The position numbers and the translations under genes are program-made. Positions 7,301 through 17,300 of a stretch of DNA of 64,000 bases are shown piece by piece. The stretch is taken from assembly GCF_049199905.1 (NCBI RefSeq), contig NZ_JBLZPK010000040.1:1-64000 (forward strand). Reading direction: 5' to 3'. The notes below the pieces were generated by a model, which was not told where the DNA came from, ran no database searches, and saw only the letters and a program-made list of their open reading frames with translations. Source of the DNA: Shinella sp032095155. Lineage in GTDB: Bacteria > Pseudomonadota > Alphaproteobacteria > Rhizobiales > Rhizobiaceae. Numbering within the stretch: the first letter of the stretch is position 1; each line of letters opens with the position of its first letter.

Positions 7301-8731
7301 TCAGCGGGCGGCATGCACCGGTGCGCGAAGACCGCTCCACGGACGAGCCTCTTCGAGGTCGCGCGCGACGCGCACCAGAGTCGCCTCGTCGGCAAAGCGG
7401 GCGACGACCTGGATGCCGATGGGCATGCCGTTGCCATCGAGACCGAGCGGCAGGCTGACGGAGGGCTGGCCGGTGGCATTGAACGTGCCGAGGAAGGTGA
7501 AAAGCGTCGTGTCGCCCTCGGAGAAATCGGCGGCCGACAGGTCTTCGCGCGTCGTCGCGAAGCGGCCGTGCTCGGGGGCCGTCACCGGCGTCGTCGGCGT
7601 CAGCAGGATATCGAAGCGCTGGGTGGCGATCGCGACATCATGACGGATCTTGCGCATGACCTCGAAGACATTGACGATCTCGGCCGGCGACATGGCGAGC
7701 GTCTGTTCCGTCAGCTTCAGCAGCACGGGCTCGACCGTCGTGCCGTCGAGCGGCTTGCCGAGCGAGCGGGCAAGGGCCGGCATATCGGCAAGGCCGAGAT
7801 TGAAGCCGCCCATGACGCCGACCATGATGTCCTCGGGGGCGGCCGGCGCGGAAATCTCCTCGATTTCGTGGCCCATGGCGGCCAGAAGTGCCGCCGTCTC
7901 GTCGAGAACGGCCAGCACATCCGCCGCGATCGGCACCCGGCCCCAGGCGGTGCGCGCCAGGCCGATGCGCAGCTTGCCGGTCGAGCGCTGCAATTCTTCG
8001 CGATAGGGCCGTTCCGGCTGCGCGATGATGAAGGGATCGCCCGGCTCGGGACCGGAGAACACATCAAGGGCGGCGGCCATGTCGCGCACCGTGCGGCAGA
8101 CGACGAATTCACGCGCCAGGCCAAACAGCGAATCCTGACCATCCGGCCCGCCGGAAACCCGGCCGCGCGAGGGATTGAGGCCCACGAGGCCGCACCAGCC
8201 GGCAGGAATGCGGATCGAGCCGCCGCCATCGGAAGCGTGCGCCATCGGGACCACACCCGCCGCCACCGCCGCCGCCGCGCCGCCGGAAGAACCGCCGGCC
8301 GAGCGGTCGAGGTTCCACGGGTTGCGGGTGATGCCCTCGAGCAAGGTTTCGGTAAAACCGGCAAAGGCGAATTCCGGCACCGCGCTGCGGCCGACATAGC
8401 GCAGGCCCGATGTCTTGGCGCGGGTCGTGTAGTAGCTGTCGAGCGTCGCGACGTTACCCTTCATCAAGCGGCTGCCGAATTCCTGCAAGCGCCCGGCCTC
8501 GGCGGAGCCGATGTCCTTGCGCAGGAAGGGCACGCCGGCAAAGGCGCCCTGCTGCGGGCCGCTCACCGCCTCGGCATCGTCATAGAATTCGACGACGGCG
8601 TTGATATCAGGATCGACCTTCTCATGCGCGGCACGCGCCGCCTCCGTCAGTTCGTGGGCCGAGACGTCTCCCCGGCGCACCAGATCGGCAAGACCGGTGG
8701 CGTCGTGGCTGCAATAGTCTGAAAGGTTCAT
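7301..8731 (-). CDS. amidase-signature family amidase
   Basis: 476 residues. The catalytic Ser-cisSer-Lys triad of the amidase signature family is present: lysine in GVPFLRKDIGS (about residue 67), the glycine/serine run AGGSSGGAAAAVAAG (about 143) and the nucleophile segment SDGGGSIRIPAGWCG (about 163). Members hydrolyse carboxylic amides to acid and ammonia; the substrate is not predictable here. The ATG at 8729-8731 gives the standard family N-terminus (DLVRRGDVSAHELTEAA); the frame stays open upstream but lacks family features. The gene lies downstream of an orphan polyamine-type binding protein in the same direction, so an amide or amine substrate taken up from outside is possible (inference). 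Confidence 0.85.
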   Translation of the reverse strand: MNLSDYCSHDATGLADLVRRGDVSAHELTEAARAAHEKVDPDINAVVEFYDDAEAVSGPQQGAFAGVPFLRKDIGSAEAGRLQEFGSRLMKGNVATLDSYYTTRAKTSGLRYVGRSAVPEFAFAGFTETLLEGITRNPWNLDRSAGGSSGGAAAAVAAGVVPMAHASDGGGSIRIPAGWCGLVGLNPSRGRVSGGPDGQDSLFGLAREFVVCRTVRDMAAALDVFSGPEPGDPFIIAQPERPYREELQRSTGKLRIGLARTAWGRVPIAADVLAVLDETAALLAAMGHEIEEISAPAAPEDIMVGVMGGFNLGLADMPALARSLGKPLDGTTVEPVLLKLTEQTLAMSPAEIVNVFEVMRKIRHDVAIATQRFDILLTPTTPVTAPEHGRFATTREDLSAADFSEGDTTLFTFLGTFNATGQPSVSLPLGLDGNGMPIGIQVVARFADEATLVRVARDLEEARPWSGLRAPVHAAR

Positions 8732-8827
8732 GGCAGATTCCGAATTTTCAAAAAGCCGCTGGACGATAGCAAGAACGCACCGCGCCATCGCGTCCGACCG
8801 GACGACGACGGCGCGGCACAACGTCGG

Positions 8828-9895
8828 TCATTTCAGGACGTCGGTCCAGATCTTCGTGTAGAGCGCCTGCACATCCGGCGGGCAGGCGATGCTGAATTCA
8901 CCGGCGGCCTTCAGGTCCTCGGGAATGTTCAGCTCGGGCGCATCCCGCATGTCGGCGGGCATAAACTTTTCCGAACCCATGATGCCGTTGCCGTAGCGGG
9001 CGAAGGCGGAGATGAGGGCGGCGTTTTCCGGATCCATCACGAAGTTCAGGAAGAGCTTGGCGTTCTCGACATTCTTCGCATCCTTCAGGATGGCGAGGCT
9101 GTCTGTCCACAGCGGATATCCTTCCTTGGGATAACCGAAGACGACATCGGGATTGAGCAGGCGTGCGCGGAAGGTCGCGCCGTTCCACGACGTGCCGCCG
9201 GCGAAATCGCCCTTGGAGACCTGCTCGATCGTGCCGTAGTCCACCGCCAGCCATTTCGGCTTTGCCGCCACCAGCAGGTCGCGCACCTTCTTGAGAACGG
9301 TGAGGTCGCTCTCGCAGACCTTGCCGCCGGCATAGTGAATGGCGAGGAACATCACGTCGGACATTTCCGGGATGATGTTGAGCTTGCCGGCCAGCTCCGG
9401 CGGCGGATCGAGGAAGATCGCCGAGGTGTTCGGATCGCCTTTGTAGATGGATTTGTTGACCATGACGCCCGTCACGCCCCATTGCCACGGTACAGAATAA
9501 TGCCGGCCGGGATCGAAGGGCACGTCCACCCATTTCGGATCGACGTTCTTGAAGTTCTCCATCTGGTTCGGCTCGGACTGGAGCAGCAGCCCCTCGCCGA
9601 TCCACACATCCATGACGTAGCTCGACGGCACGACCATGTCGAAGCCGTGACCGCCCTGGCGCACCTTGGCCAGCGCCGTCTCGTTGGAATCATAGTCCGT
9701 CACGGTGACCTTGACGTCGTATTTCTCCTCGAAGCGCTTCACCAACTCCGGGTTGGTGTAGTTGCCCCAATTGTAGATATTGAGCTCGCCGGCCGCGAAA
9801 GCGGCGCTGGAGCCGAGAAGCGCGAGGCCGAAGGCGGCGCTTCCCAAAAGCCTTCCGGCCAAGGCCGGCGTTGCCGAATGTCTGTATCCTGTCAT
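8828..9895 (-). CDS. PotD/PotF-type periplasmic substrate-binding protein
   Basis: 355 residues with a signal peptide (LALLGSSAAFAAGELN, cleavage near residue 34). The mature start ELNIYNWGNYTNPELVKRFE is characteristic of spermidine/putrescine-binding proteins, as are DMVVPSSYVMDVWIGEGLL and VPWQWGVTGVMVN. It would deliver a polyamine or related cation to an ABC importer, but no permease or ATPase genes are in this part of the window, so it is an orphan. The ATG at 9893-9895 has GGGAAGAG upstream. It lies between a LysR regulator (upstream, 107 bp) and the amidase (downstream, 96 bp), all in one direction. Confidence 0.85.
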   Translation of the reverse strand: MTGYRHSATPALAGRLLGSAAFGLALLGSSAAFAAGELNIYNWGNYTNPELVKRFEEKYDVKVTVTDYDSNETALAKVRQGGHGFDMVVPSSYVMDVWIGEGLLLQSEPNQMENFKNVDPKWVDVPFDPGRHYSVPWQWGVTGVMVNKSIYKGDPNTSAIFLDPPPELAGKLNIIPEMSDVMFLAIHYAGGKVCESDLTVLKKVRDLLVAAKPKWLAVDYGTIEQVSKGDFAGGTSWNGATFRARLLNPDVVFGYPKEGYPLWTDSLAILKDAKNVENAKLFLNFVMDPENAALISAFARYGNGIMGSEKFMPADMRDAPELNIPEDLKAAGEFSIACPPDVQALYTKIWTDVLK

Positions 9896-10002
9896 GGTCT
9901 CTTCCCTGTCCTCACTCGGGCGGGATGGTCGGGGAGAAAGACCGTCGCGACAAATATCATTTCCGCATGCCGAGGTGCGGAAAACTCACCTGTACGGAGG
10001 GA

Positions 10003-10911
10003 TCAGACGAGATCCATGCTGCGCTTGTGCATCTCGATCTGCCCGTCCAGCCAATCGCGGAAGAGGCGAATCCCCGGTTTGCCGGCTGCACCGACGCGCT
10101 GGCGCAGATAATAACCGGCCTTCAGCCGGTGGCGGCTCGGCAGCGGCGCGACCAGCTCGCCGCGCGCGAGGAAATCCTCCGCCATGATCGTATCGGCCAG
10201 CGCAATGCCGCCGCCTTTCACCGCCTCGCGCATCAGCAGAATGGGATCGTGGAACATCGCGCCGGCTTTCACCGCCGCATTCGACGTTACGCCCTCACGT
10301 ACCAGCCATTCCTCCCACCAGGCCGTGGTGCCCTCGTGCAGCAGGCGGTGGCCGACGAGATCGGCGGGGACGCGGATGGGGCGCTCGCGAAGCAGCGCCG
10401 GCGCGCAGACGGGCATGATGGTGAGCGGCAGCAGCGGCTTGAAGGACGGGTCGTTGTGGTTTTCGAATTCGGAGAAGATGAAGAGGTCGCTGTCGCCGAT
10501 CTCGTTGGCGGAGGATGTCGAGACCTCGAATTCGAACTCGGGATGCAGGGTACGAAACTGCTCCAGGCGATCGACCAGCCATAGGCTGATGAAGGTGGTC
10601 TCGCCGCCGAGCGTGATGAAGCGGGCGCGGTTGGGCCGCACCTTGCCATGCACCGCCGCCTCCTCCGTCGCCGTCTCGATGATGCGGAAGGCCTCGTACA
10701 GGCGATGGGCATAGCTTTCGCCGCGCCCCGTCAGCGTGACGCCGCGCGTGCCGCGGGTAAACAGCCGGGCGCCCAGCGTATCCTCCAGCGAGGCGATGTG
10801 GCGGCTGACGGCGGAGGGGGACAGGCCAAGCTCCGCGGCGGCGGCCTTCAGGCTGCCGAGCCGGGCCGTGGCCTCGAAAACCCTGATGGCATTGAGCGAG
10901 GGAAGCAACAT
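10003..10911 (-). CDS. LysR-family transcriptional regulator (GcvA-like)
   Basis: 302 residues. N-terminal winged helix MLLPSLNAIRVFEATARLGS with recognition helix ELGLSPSAVSRHIASLE, then the effector domain. The opening LPSLNAIRVFEA resembles GcvA/AmpR-type regulators. The ATG at 10909-10911 fits the family; the frame stays open upstream to 10974 without similarity and would overlap the RpiR gene. By position it may control the downstream binding protein and amidase genes, although it points the same way rather than divergently. No effector can be inferred. Confidence 0.85.
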   Translation of the reverse strand: MLLPSLNAIRVFEATARLGSLKAAAAELGLSPSAVSRHIASLEDTLGARLFTRGTRGVTLTGRGESYAHRLYEAFRIIETATEEAAVHGKVRPNRARFITLGGETTFISLWLVDRLEQFRTLHPEFEFEVSTSSANEIGDSDLFIFSEFENHNDPSFKPLLPLTIMPVCAPALLRERPIRVPADLVGHRLLHEGTTAWWEEWLVREGVTSNAAVKAGAMFHDPILLMREAVKGGGIALADTIMAEDFLARGELVAPLPSRHRLKAGYYLRQRVGAAGKPGIRLFRDWLDGQIEMHKRSMDLV

Positions 10912-10942
10912 GATCCATGCAAAGCGGATGGGCCGCGCGGCG

Positions 10943-11806
10943 TCAATCCCCGAGCAGTTGCCGGTCGTCGCCATCGCGACGGCTGACCAGTTCCTGCTTG
11001 ATGCCGCGCAGCGTCTTCAGCGCCGTTTTGCGATCGGCATAGGCGACGAGATTGGCGAGCATGTCGATGACGGCGAGATAGGCGTAGCGCGTCGACGTGG
11101 GGCGGAAGACGTTGCGGCCCTCCGGCAGGTCGACGGCGATGACGACATCGGCCGCTACCGCCACGGGCGAGCCGCTCTGGGTGATGACGATGCTCGGCAC
11201 GCCGCGTTCGCGCAAAAGCGTGAGACAATGCACCAGCGCCATGTCGCGACCGGTGAAGGACGATCCGAACACCACCGTACCCGGCTGGGCGGCGGCGGAG
11301 AGCATCGCATTCATGTTGTGATCATTCGAGGCGCTGATCCGGCATCCCAGGCGGAAAAGCCGGTTGTGCAGTTCGTTGACGATCATCGCCGAATTGCCGC
11401 TGGCGCCGAAGGCCTGGATGAAATCGGCTCCGCCCAGCAGGCGGGCGGCCGTTTCGAGCGCTGCGAAATCGAGCTGGCGATGCAGCTGGAACAGCGCGTT
11501 CTGGGCTTTGGCAACAATGTCCGCGGCCACCTCGCCGGGCGTTTCGGTCGCGACCTCAGGCTTTACATAGCGCAGGCCGACATAGGTGAGCCCGGCAAGC
11601 TGCACCTTGAAATCCGGATAGCCCTTGCAGCCGAGCCGGCGGCAGAAGCGGGTGACGGTGGGCGGCGAGACGCCGGCCCGCGCGGCCATATCGCCGATCG
11701 AGGCGTTGACGACGAAATCCACGTCGTCGAGGGCGATCTGCGCCAGCCGCCTGTCGAGACCGGACAGTTTTCCATCCTCATCCGACAAGGCGTGAAAAAG
11801 GTCCAT
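10943..11806 (-). CDS. RpiR-family transcriptional regulator (HTH plus SIS domain)
   Basis: 287 residues. The N-terminal HTH_6 domain (about 1-80) reads ASIGDMAARAGVSPPTVTRFCRRLGCKGYPDF, the standard RpiR signature. The C-terminal SIS domain (about 105-265) shows IQAFGASGNSAMIVNEL and FGSSFTGRDMALVHC, a sugar-phosphate or related ligand pocket. The ATG at 11804-11806 is preceded by GGGAAGAACCG. It is divergent from the M81 peptidase gene across a 449-bp AT-rich space that carries two copies of one motif, so it probably controls that gene and itself (inference). Confidence 0.9.
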   Translation of the reverse strand: MDLFHALSDEDGKLSGLDRRLAQIALDDVDFVVNASIGDMAARAGVSPPTVTRFCRRLGCKGYPDFKVQLAGLTYVGLRYVKPEVATETPGEVAADIVAKAQNALFQLHRQLDFAALETAARLLGGADFIQAFGASGNSAMIVNELHNRLFRLGCRISASNDHNMNAMLSAAAQPGTVVFGSSFTGRDMALVHCLTLLRERGVPSIVITQSGSPVAVAADVVIAVDLPEGRNVFRPTSTRYAYLAVIDMLANLVAYADRKTALKTLRGIKQELVSRRDGDDRQLLGD

Positions 11807-11835
11807 CGGTTCTTCCCGCCTACATTCGCAGATTA

Positions 11836-11853
11836 TGAAAATAAATTTCTCAA
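11836..11853 (-). promoter_or_regulatory. candidate RpiR operator, copy 1
   Basis: On the minus strand this reads TTGAGAAATTTATTTTCA, 30 bp before the RpiR start. It matches copy 2 at 12123-12140 in 14 of 18 positions, in opposite orientation. GAAA...TTTC half-sites are typical of RpiR-family operators. Confidence 0.45.
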
Positions 11854-12122
11854 CACTGATGTCGTATCATGGAACTGCCGGCAGAGAAACTCATGGCCGA
11901 TTTTCACCGGCCATTTTCACACCCATCCGTTCGCCCTCTCGGGAAACGCGAACAAAATTTTCTTTATCCGCATGATATTCACTCACTATTTTTAGGATTC
12001 AGCACTTTCCAGAAATTCCGCTTGTGAAAATTCCACGCCCTTGCCACCAGGAATATACAAGTCGTCCGGTGCAGAGTCTGCCACGGCTAATACATTGACT
12101 TTTCGCGACATTTTTCATTCAA
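11854..12122. other. AT-rich intergenic space between the rpiR-type gene and the M81 peptidase gene
   Basis: No gene is seen. The region is clearly more AT-rich than its surroundings, with A/T runs such as AACAAAATTTTC near 11950. It lies between the two candidate operators and probably contains both divergent promoters. Confidence 0.4.
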
Positions 12123-12140
12123 TTGAGAAAATAAATTACA
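12123..12140 (+). promoter_or_regulatory. candidate RpiR operator, copy 2
   Basis: TTGAGAAAATAAATTACA, 116 bp before the peptidase ATG, shares 14 of 18 positions with copy 1 on the opposite strand. Two facing copies in a divergent region suggest joint control by the RpiR protein. Confidence 0.45.
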
Positions 12141-12255
12141 TCGCGTGAGCGATTGCGGAAAACGACACAGACACAGCTTTTCAGCACGGAAGCGCCTTTT
12201 ACTCGGACAGGCCGAGCGGGCATGCGGGCCGAAAATTCATCAGGAATGGACGAAG

Positions 12256-13752
12256 ATGCGTATTTTCACGGCCTCGCTTGCAACGGAAACCAACACGTTC
12301 TCGCCGGTGCCGACGGATATGAATTCGTTCAAGGCCGCCTTCTATGCGGGGCCGGGCGAACATCCGGAGACGCCGACGCTTTGTTCCTCGGTTGTGCCGA
12401 TCCTGCGCCGGCGCGGCCGGGCGGAGGGTTTTACGGTGATCGAGGGGACCGCCTGCTGGGCAGAGCCCGCCGGCCTCATCCAGCGCCAGACCTATGAGAC
12501 GCTGCGCGACCAGATCCTCGGCGAGCTCACCGCCGCGCTGCCGGTCGATGCCGTCATTCTGGGCCTGCATGGCGCGATGGTGGCGCAGGGCTATGACGAC
12601 CCGGAGGGCGATTTTCTGGAACGCATCCGGGCGCTCGTCGGCCCGCAGGTGCTGATTGCGGTGGAATTCGATCCGCACAGCCACCTCACCGCCAGGCGCG
12701 TCGCCAATCTCGACCTGATGGCGGCCTTCCTCGAATTTCCGCATACGGATTTCGAGGAGCGCGGCGAGCATGTGGTGGAGCTGGCGCTGCGCACGCTGAA
12801 GGGCGAAATCCGCCCTGTCGTCTCCACCTTCGACTGCCGCATGATCACCATCTATCCGACGAGCCGCGAGCCGATGCGCTCCTTCGTCGACCGGGTGAAG
12901 GCGATGGAGGGCAAGGACGGCATTCTCTCCCTCTCCGTCATCCACGGCTTCATGGCGGGCGATGTGCCGGATATGGGCACGCGCATCGTCGTCGTGACCG
13001 ATGGCGACAAGGCGAAGGGCGACGCCCTGGCGCAGGCGCTCGGCCACGAGCTTTACGGCCTGCGCAAGAAGACGGCGATGCCGATGCTCGATACGGAAGC
13101 CGGCCTCGACAGGGCGCTGACGCTCCGGGCGGCGCATCCGCAAAAGCCCGTCGTCATCGCCGATGTCTGGGACAATCCGGGCGGCGGGGTCGCAGGTGAC
13201 GCGACCTTCATCCTGCGGCGCATGATCGAGCGCGGTTTCGAGCATGTCGCCGTCGCGACGATCTGGGACCCGATCGCCGTCTCCTTCTGCCATGCGGCGG
13301 GCAAAGGCGCAGAACTGGCGCTGCGCTTCGGCGGCAAATCCGGTCCCGAAGGCGGCGAACCGCTGGACCTTCGCGTCACCGTGGAACAGGTCTTCGACGC
13401 CGGCTGGCAAAGCTTTCGCAACAGCCGCGTGACGCTCGGCAGCACGGCGGTGATCCGGCCCGTCGGCACGACGATCGACATCGTGCTGATCACCAGCCGC
13501 ACCCAGACCTATGAGCCGGATATCTTCTCCAACCAGGGCGTGGACTTTTCGCAGAAAGCTTTCCTGCTGGTCAAATCGACCAACCATTTCCACGCCGGCT
13601 TCCAGCCGGTTGCGTCCGAGATCGTCTATATCGCGGCCCCCACCTCCTACCCGACCGACCCGGCAACCACGGCCTATCGCAAGGCGAGCGCCAACATCTG
13701 GCCGCGCGTCGCCGACCCGCTGGGACTGGATGCGGTGGCGACTGACCTCTAG
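12256..13752 (+). CDS. M81-family metallopeptidase (microcystinase MlrC-like)
   Basis: 498 residues. The opening MRIFTASLATETNTFSP is the hallmark of the M81/MlrC family, followed by ILGLHGAMVAQGYDDPEGD, VEFDPHSHLT and FLEFPHTDFEERG, which supply histidine and acidic metal-ligand candidates, and VIADVWDNPGGGVAGD leading the C-terminal domain. MlrC itself cleaves the linear breakdown products of microcystin; most rhizobial relatives lie beside peptide ABC transporters and presumably act on other modified peptides. Here no transporter is adjacent, only a divergent RpiR regulator. The ATG at 12256 gives the canonical N-terminus. It ends convergently with the response regulator, the genes overlapping by 4 bases. 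Confidence 0.85.
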   Translation: MRIFTASLATETNTFSPVPTDMNSFKAAFYAGPGEHPETPTLCSSVVPILRRRGRAEGFTVIEGTACWAEPAGLIQRQTYETLRDQILGELTAALPVDAVILGLHGAMVAQGYDDPEGDFLERIRALVGPQVLIAVEFDPHSHLTARRVANLDLMAAFLEFPHTDFEERGEHVVELALRTLKGEIRPVVSTFDCRMITIYPTSREPMRSFVDRVKAMEGKDGILSLSVIHGFMAGDVPDMGTRIVVVTDGDKAKGDALAQALGHELYGLRKKTAMPMLDTEAGLDRALTLRAAHPQKPVVIADVWDNPGGGVAGDATFILRRMIERGFEHVAVATIWDPIAVSFCHAAGKGAELALRFGGKSGPEGGEPLDLRVTVEQVFDAGWQSFRNSRVTLGSTAVIRPVGTTIDIVLITSRTQTYEPDIFSNQGVDFSQKAFLLVKSTNHFHAGFQPVASEIVYIAAPTSYPTDPATTAYRKASANIWPRVADPLGLDAVATDL

Positions 13753-14126
13753 GGCGCGGCCCGCCGGGCGACCGAGCGGCTGCGCTTGTCGATCGCTCGT
13801 TGCAGCGCTTCGGTGATCTCCTCGTCGCGGAAAGGCTTGGCGATCACCGCCAAGGCCCCGTCAAACCCGTAGGGCAGCGAGCCGGGATCGCCGGTGACGA
13901 AGATGACGTCGATGCCGAAACGGTCGATCAGCCGGCGGGCGAGCAGATGGCCGCTGTTGCCGTCGGAAAGGCCCAGATCGACCAGCGCGATGTCGGCGCG
14001 CGGCGCATAGGCGAGCGCCTGCTCGACAGTCGAGACCGGGCCGAGGGTTTCGTGGCCGCTGTCATGCACCACGCTTTCCAACAGGCTGGCGATGAGGAAC
14101 TCGTCCTCGACGATCATGACTCGCAT
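13749..14126 (-). CDS. single-domain response regulator
   Basis: 125 residues, a receiver domain only: MRVMIVEDEFLIASLLESVV with the acidic pair, phospho-acceptor aspartate in IALVDLGLSDGNSG, the switch threonine in VIFVTGDPG and the lysine in AVIAKPFRDEE. No output domain. The ATG at 14124-14126 follows GGGAGAAAG. It probably receives phosphate from a histidine kinase; the large hybrid kinase 270 bp upstream in the same direction is the obvious candidate, with the DUF3008 gene between them. How it passes on the signal cannot be seen. Confidence 0.9.
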   Translation of the reverse strand: MRVMIVEDEFLIASLLESVVHDSGHETLGPVSTVEQALAYAPRADIALVDLGLSDGNSGHLLARRLIDRFGIDVIFVTGDPGSLPYGFDGALAVIAKPFRDEEITEALQRAIDKRSRSVARRAAP

Positions 14127-14140
14127 GTCTTTCTCCCGCA

Positions 14141-14332
14141 TCAGGCCGATTTCGAGTCGTGCTCGGGTTTGCCCTTGCGCTTGGTCGACGCCATCTCCTT
14201 CAGCTCCTTTTCCGACATGGATTTCTCCATGCTCTTCGAAGCACCTTTCAATTCGCTTTTCTTGGTCTCACCGCGTTTTGCCGAGAGCGCGGCGCCGGCA
14301 GCCTTCTGCTGCGCTTTGGATTTTGCAGGCAT
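14141..14332 (-). CDS. DUF3008 small basic protein
   Basis: 63 residues, strongly basic and hydrophilic: MPAKSKAQQKAAGAALSAKR, then GETKKSELKGASKSM, and the ending STKRKGKPEH. This matches the DUF3008 family almost throughout. Such proteins are short, probably disordered, and often stress-induced; the function is unknown. The ATG at 14330-14332 follows AGGAGA. An EcfG-type promoter (14364-14388) lies 32 bp upstream, so induction by the general stress response is inferred. Confidence 0.85.
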   Translation of the reverse strand: MPAKSKAQQKAAGAALSAKRGETKKSELKGASKSMEKSMSEKELKEMASTKRKGKPEHDSKSA

Positions 14333-14363
14333 GGAACGATCTCCTGTTGACGGTAACCCGTCA

Positions 14364-14388
14364 AACCGTCGAACCCGCCCAATGTTCC
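14364..14388 (-). promoter_or_regulatory. EcfG/RpoE2-type promoter of the DUF3008 gene
   Basis: On the minus strand GGAAC is followed after 18 bases by TT (in GGTT), matching the GGAAC-N18-19-TT consensus of the alphaproteobacterial general stress sigma factor. Confidence 0.6.
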
Positions 14389-14395
14389 CGCAGCT

Positions 14396-17300
14396 TCACA
14401 CGCCCGTTGCGGCAAGGGCCGCGGCGATCTCCTTGGCGTCATAGGGCTTTTGCAGCAGGACGGCAGGGCGACCGACGGCAAGGGCCGGCAGGTCGCTGTG
14501 GCCTGTGGCAAAGATGACGCCGACATCCGGCCTTACCTCGCGAGCGCGGATCGCCAGGTCCGTGCCCGACATGCCCGGCAGGCCGACATCGGTGAGGAGC
14601 ACGTCGAAGGCGCGGCTCTTGAGAAGCGGCAATGCCTCCTCTGCGGTCGTCGCCTCGATCACCTCATGACCGAGTTCCTGCACGAGATCGACCGCATTGA
14701 GGCGGATCAGGAAATCGTCCTCGACCAGGAGAATGCTGAGCCGCCGCGGCTTTTCAGGTTGCTTTTCCGGTTCGGGCACCGGCGTTTCCGTCTTCGGCGG
14801 AACCGGTTTGCGACCGGCAAGCGTAGCGCGCAGCTTTCGGGCCAGCGCCTCGCGCGTATAGGGTTTCGGCAGAAGCTCGACACCGGCATCGAGCCGGCCT
14901 TCATGCACGATGGAATTTTCCGTATAGCCCGAGGTGAACAGCACCGCGAGGCCAGGCAGGCGCTCACGCGCCTTGCGGGCGAGATCGGGGCTGCGCAGCG
15001 GGCCGGGCATGACGACGTCGGTGAAGAGAAGATCGATGCCGACGCCGCTTTCGATGACCGTCAGGGCGCTCGCCGCATCGCGCGCCTTCAGCACGGAATA
15101 GCCGAGATCGCCGAGCATCTCGACGACGGTGGCGCGCACCTCGTCGTCGTCCTCCGCGACGAGCACGGTTTCCGTGCCGCCGATGACCGGGCCGTAGTCG
15201 ACCTCCGCGAGGCGGTCCTCCTCTTCCAGCGAGCGCGGCAGATAGATGCGCACCGTCGTGCCCTCGCCCGGCTCGCTGTAGATCTTGATATGGCCGCCGG
15301 ACTGCTTGACGAAACCATAGACCATGGAGAGGCCAAGACCGCTGCCCTTGCCGGCGGGCTTCGTGGAAAAGAACGGCTCGAAGGCCCGCTCCACCACATC
15401 CGCGGCCATGCCCTCGCCGGTATCCGTCACCGCGACGAGCACATATTGGCCGGGCTTGATATCGGCATGCTGCCTTGCATAGGCGTCGTCGATATAGGCA
15501 TTGCCGACCTCGACGGTCAGCTTGCCGACGCCCTTCATGGCATCGCGCGCATTGATCGCGAGGTTGAGCACGGCGTTCTCGATCTGCAACGGATCGACGA
15601 AGGTGTTCCACAGGCCGCCGGAGCGGATGGTCTCGATCTCGATGGCCTCGCCGATCGTCCGGCGCAGGAGGTCCTCAAGCCCGGCGACGAAGCGGCCGAT
15701 ATTGATGACTTTGGGTTCCAGCGCCTGCCGGCGGCCGAAGGCGAGCAGCTGGCTGGCGAGCTTGGAGCCGCGGCTGACGCCGGCGATGGCATTGGCCACA
15801 CGCTGTTCGGCGCGCGCATTGCCGGCAATGTCCTTGCCGAGCAGCTGAAGATTGCCCGAGATTACCTGGAGCAGGTTGTTGAAGTCATGCGCGACGCCGC
15901 CGGTCAGTTGGCCGATGGATTCCATCTTCTGCGCCTGGCGCAGCAATTCCTCGGCTTCCGCGAGCGCACGCGCCTGTTCGCGCTCGCCGGTCACGTCGCG
16001 GCCATAGGCGAAGGTCAGGCCCTCCTCGGCGAAGATGCGCCAGGAAATCCACCGCACGGACCCGTCGAAATGCCGGAAGCGCACCTCCCGCTCCTCCGAA
16101 CCGAACCGACGGTCGCCGGCCAGGAATTGCGCCGCATCCTCCTGCCGCACGAACGTGCCGAGACGCCGGCCCACGCTTTCGCGGGCTGGAAAGCCCAGCA
16201 CCTCGGACCAGGCGGGATTGACGGAGCGGATTGTGCCGTCCTCGCCGGTCACGACAAGTAGGTCGCGCGCATTGCGCCAGAGTCGATTGACCTCAGCGGT
16301 GCGCTCGCCGACCTGCCGCTCCAGCGAATTGGCGAGCTGCTCGAGCTTCTGCTCCGCCCGCCGCCGCTCTACGGCGCTGCGGGTGCGGGCTGCGACGTCG
16401 CGCACGAAATCCAGTTCGCTCGCCGACCATTCGCGCACGTCCTCATGGTTGAGGTAGAGCAGTGCGACGAGGCCGGAGGCTTCCGTCACCGGCATGTTGA
16501 TGAAGGCCCGCGCCTTGATCGCCTTCAGCGCCTCGGCCGTCGCCTGGGTGCGCGGATCCTTTTCCGCATCCGCCACGACCACCGTTTCGCCGCGCTTGAG
16601 GTCATCGATATAGGTGCCGTATTCGCGAAAGTTCAGCACGCCGGCAATCGTCTTGACGCCGGGCGCGTTCCAGTCGCGCTCGATGGTGATCGTCTCGGCG
16701 ACGAGATCGATCGTGCCATAGCCCGCACGGCTGACATTGTGCACACGGGCCAGCATTTCCGCTGCCGCGAAAGCGATGTCGGCCGGCTCGGTGAGCTGGC
16801 TGAAACGGTCCGTCAGCTCGATCAGCGCGTTGCGCCTGATGTCCTCGGCCCGGACTTCGGTCACATCGACATTGACGCCGATCATGCCGAGAAATTCGCC
16901 GCCCGCCCCGAAACGCGGCTGCGCATCCGTACGCAGCAGACGGTAGCAGCCGAGCTTGCGGCGATAGCGGGCCTCGACGACGAACGGCACCTGCCGGCGC
17001 ATCGCATCCTGAAAAACCTCGGCCAGTCTCTGCCGGTCGTCGGGATGCACCGTGGTGTTCCAGTCGAAACCGTCGATCTCCTCCGGCGCGACACCCCAGA
17101 AGGCGCGCTTTGCCGCGTTGAGATAGAGGCACTTGCCGTTCTCGTCGCCCATCCAGAGCATGACCGGCGCGTTGTCCGCGGCAAGGCGGAAGCGGGCCTC
17201 GCTTTCCCGCAGCGCGTCCTCGGCCGTCTTCTGTTCGGTCACATCGTGACCCTGCACGAAGACACCGGTCGGCCTGCCGTCTTCGTCGAAGACCGGCTGG

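Noticed and set aside
7313..8722. 469-codon frame opposite the amidase
   Set aside because: Antisense shadow; the amidase catalytic motifs are on the other strand.
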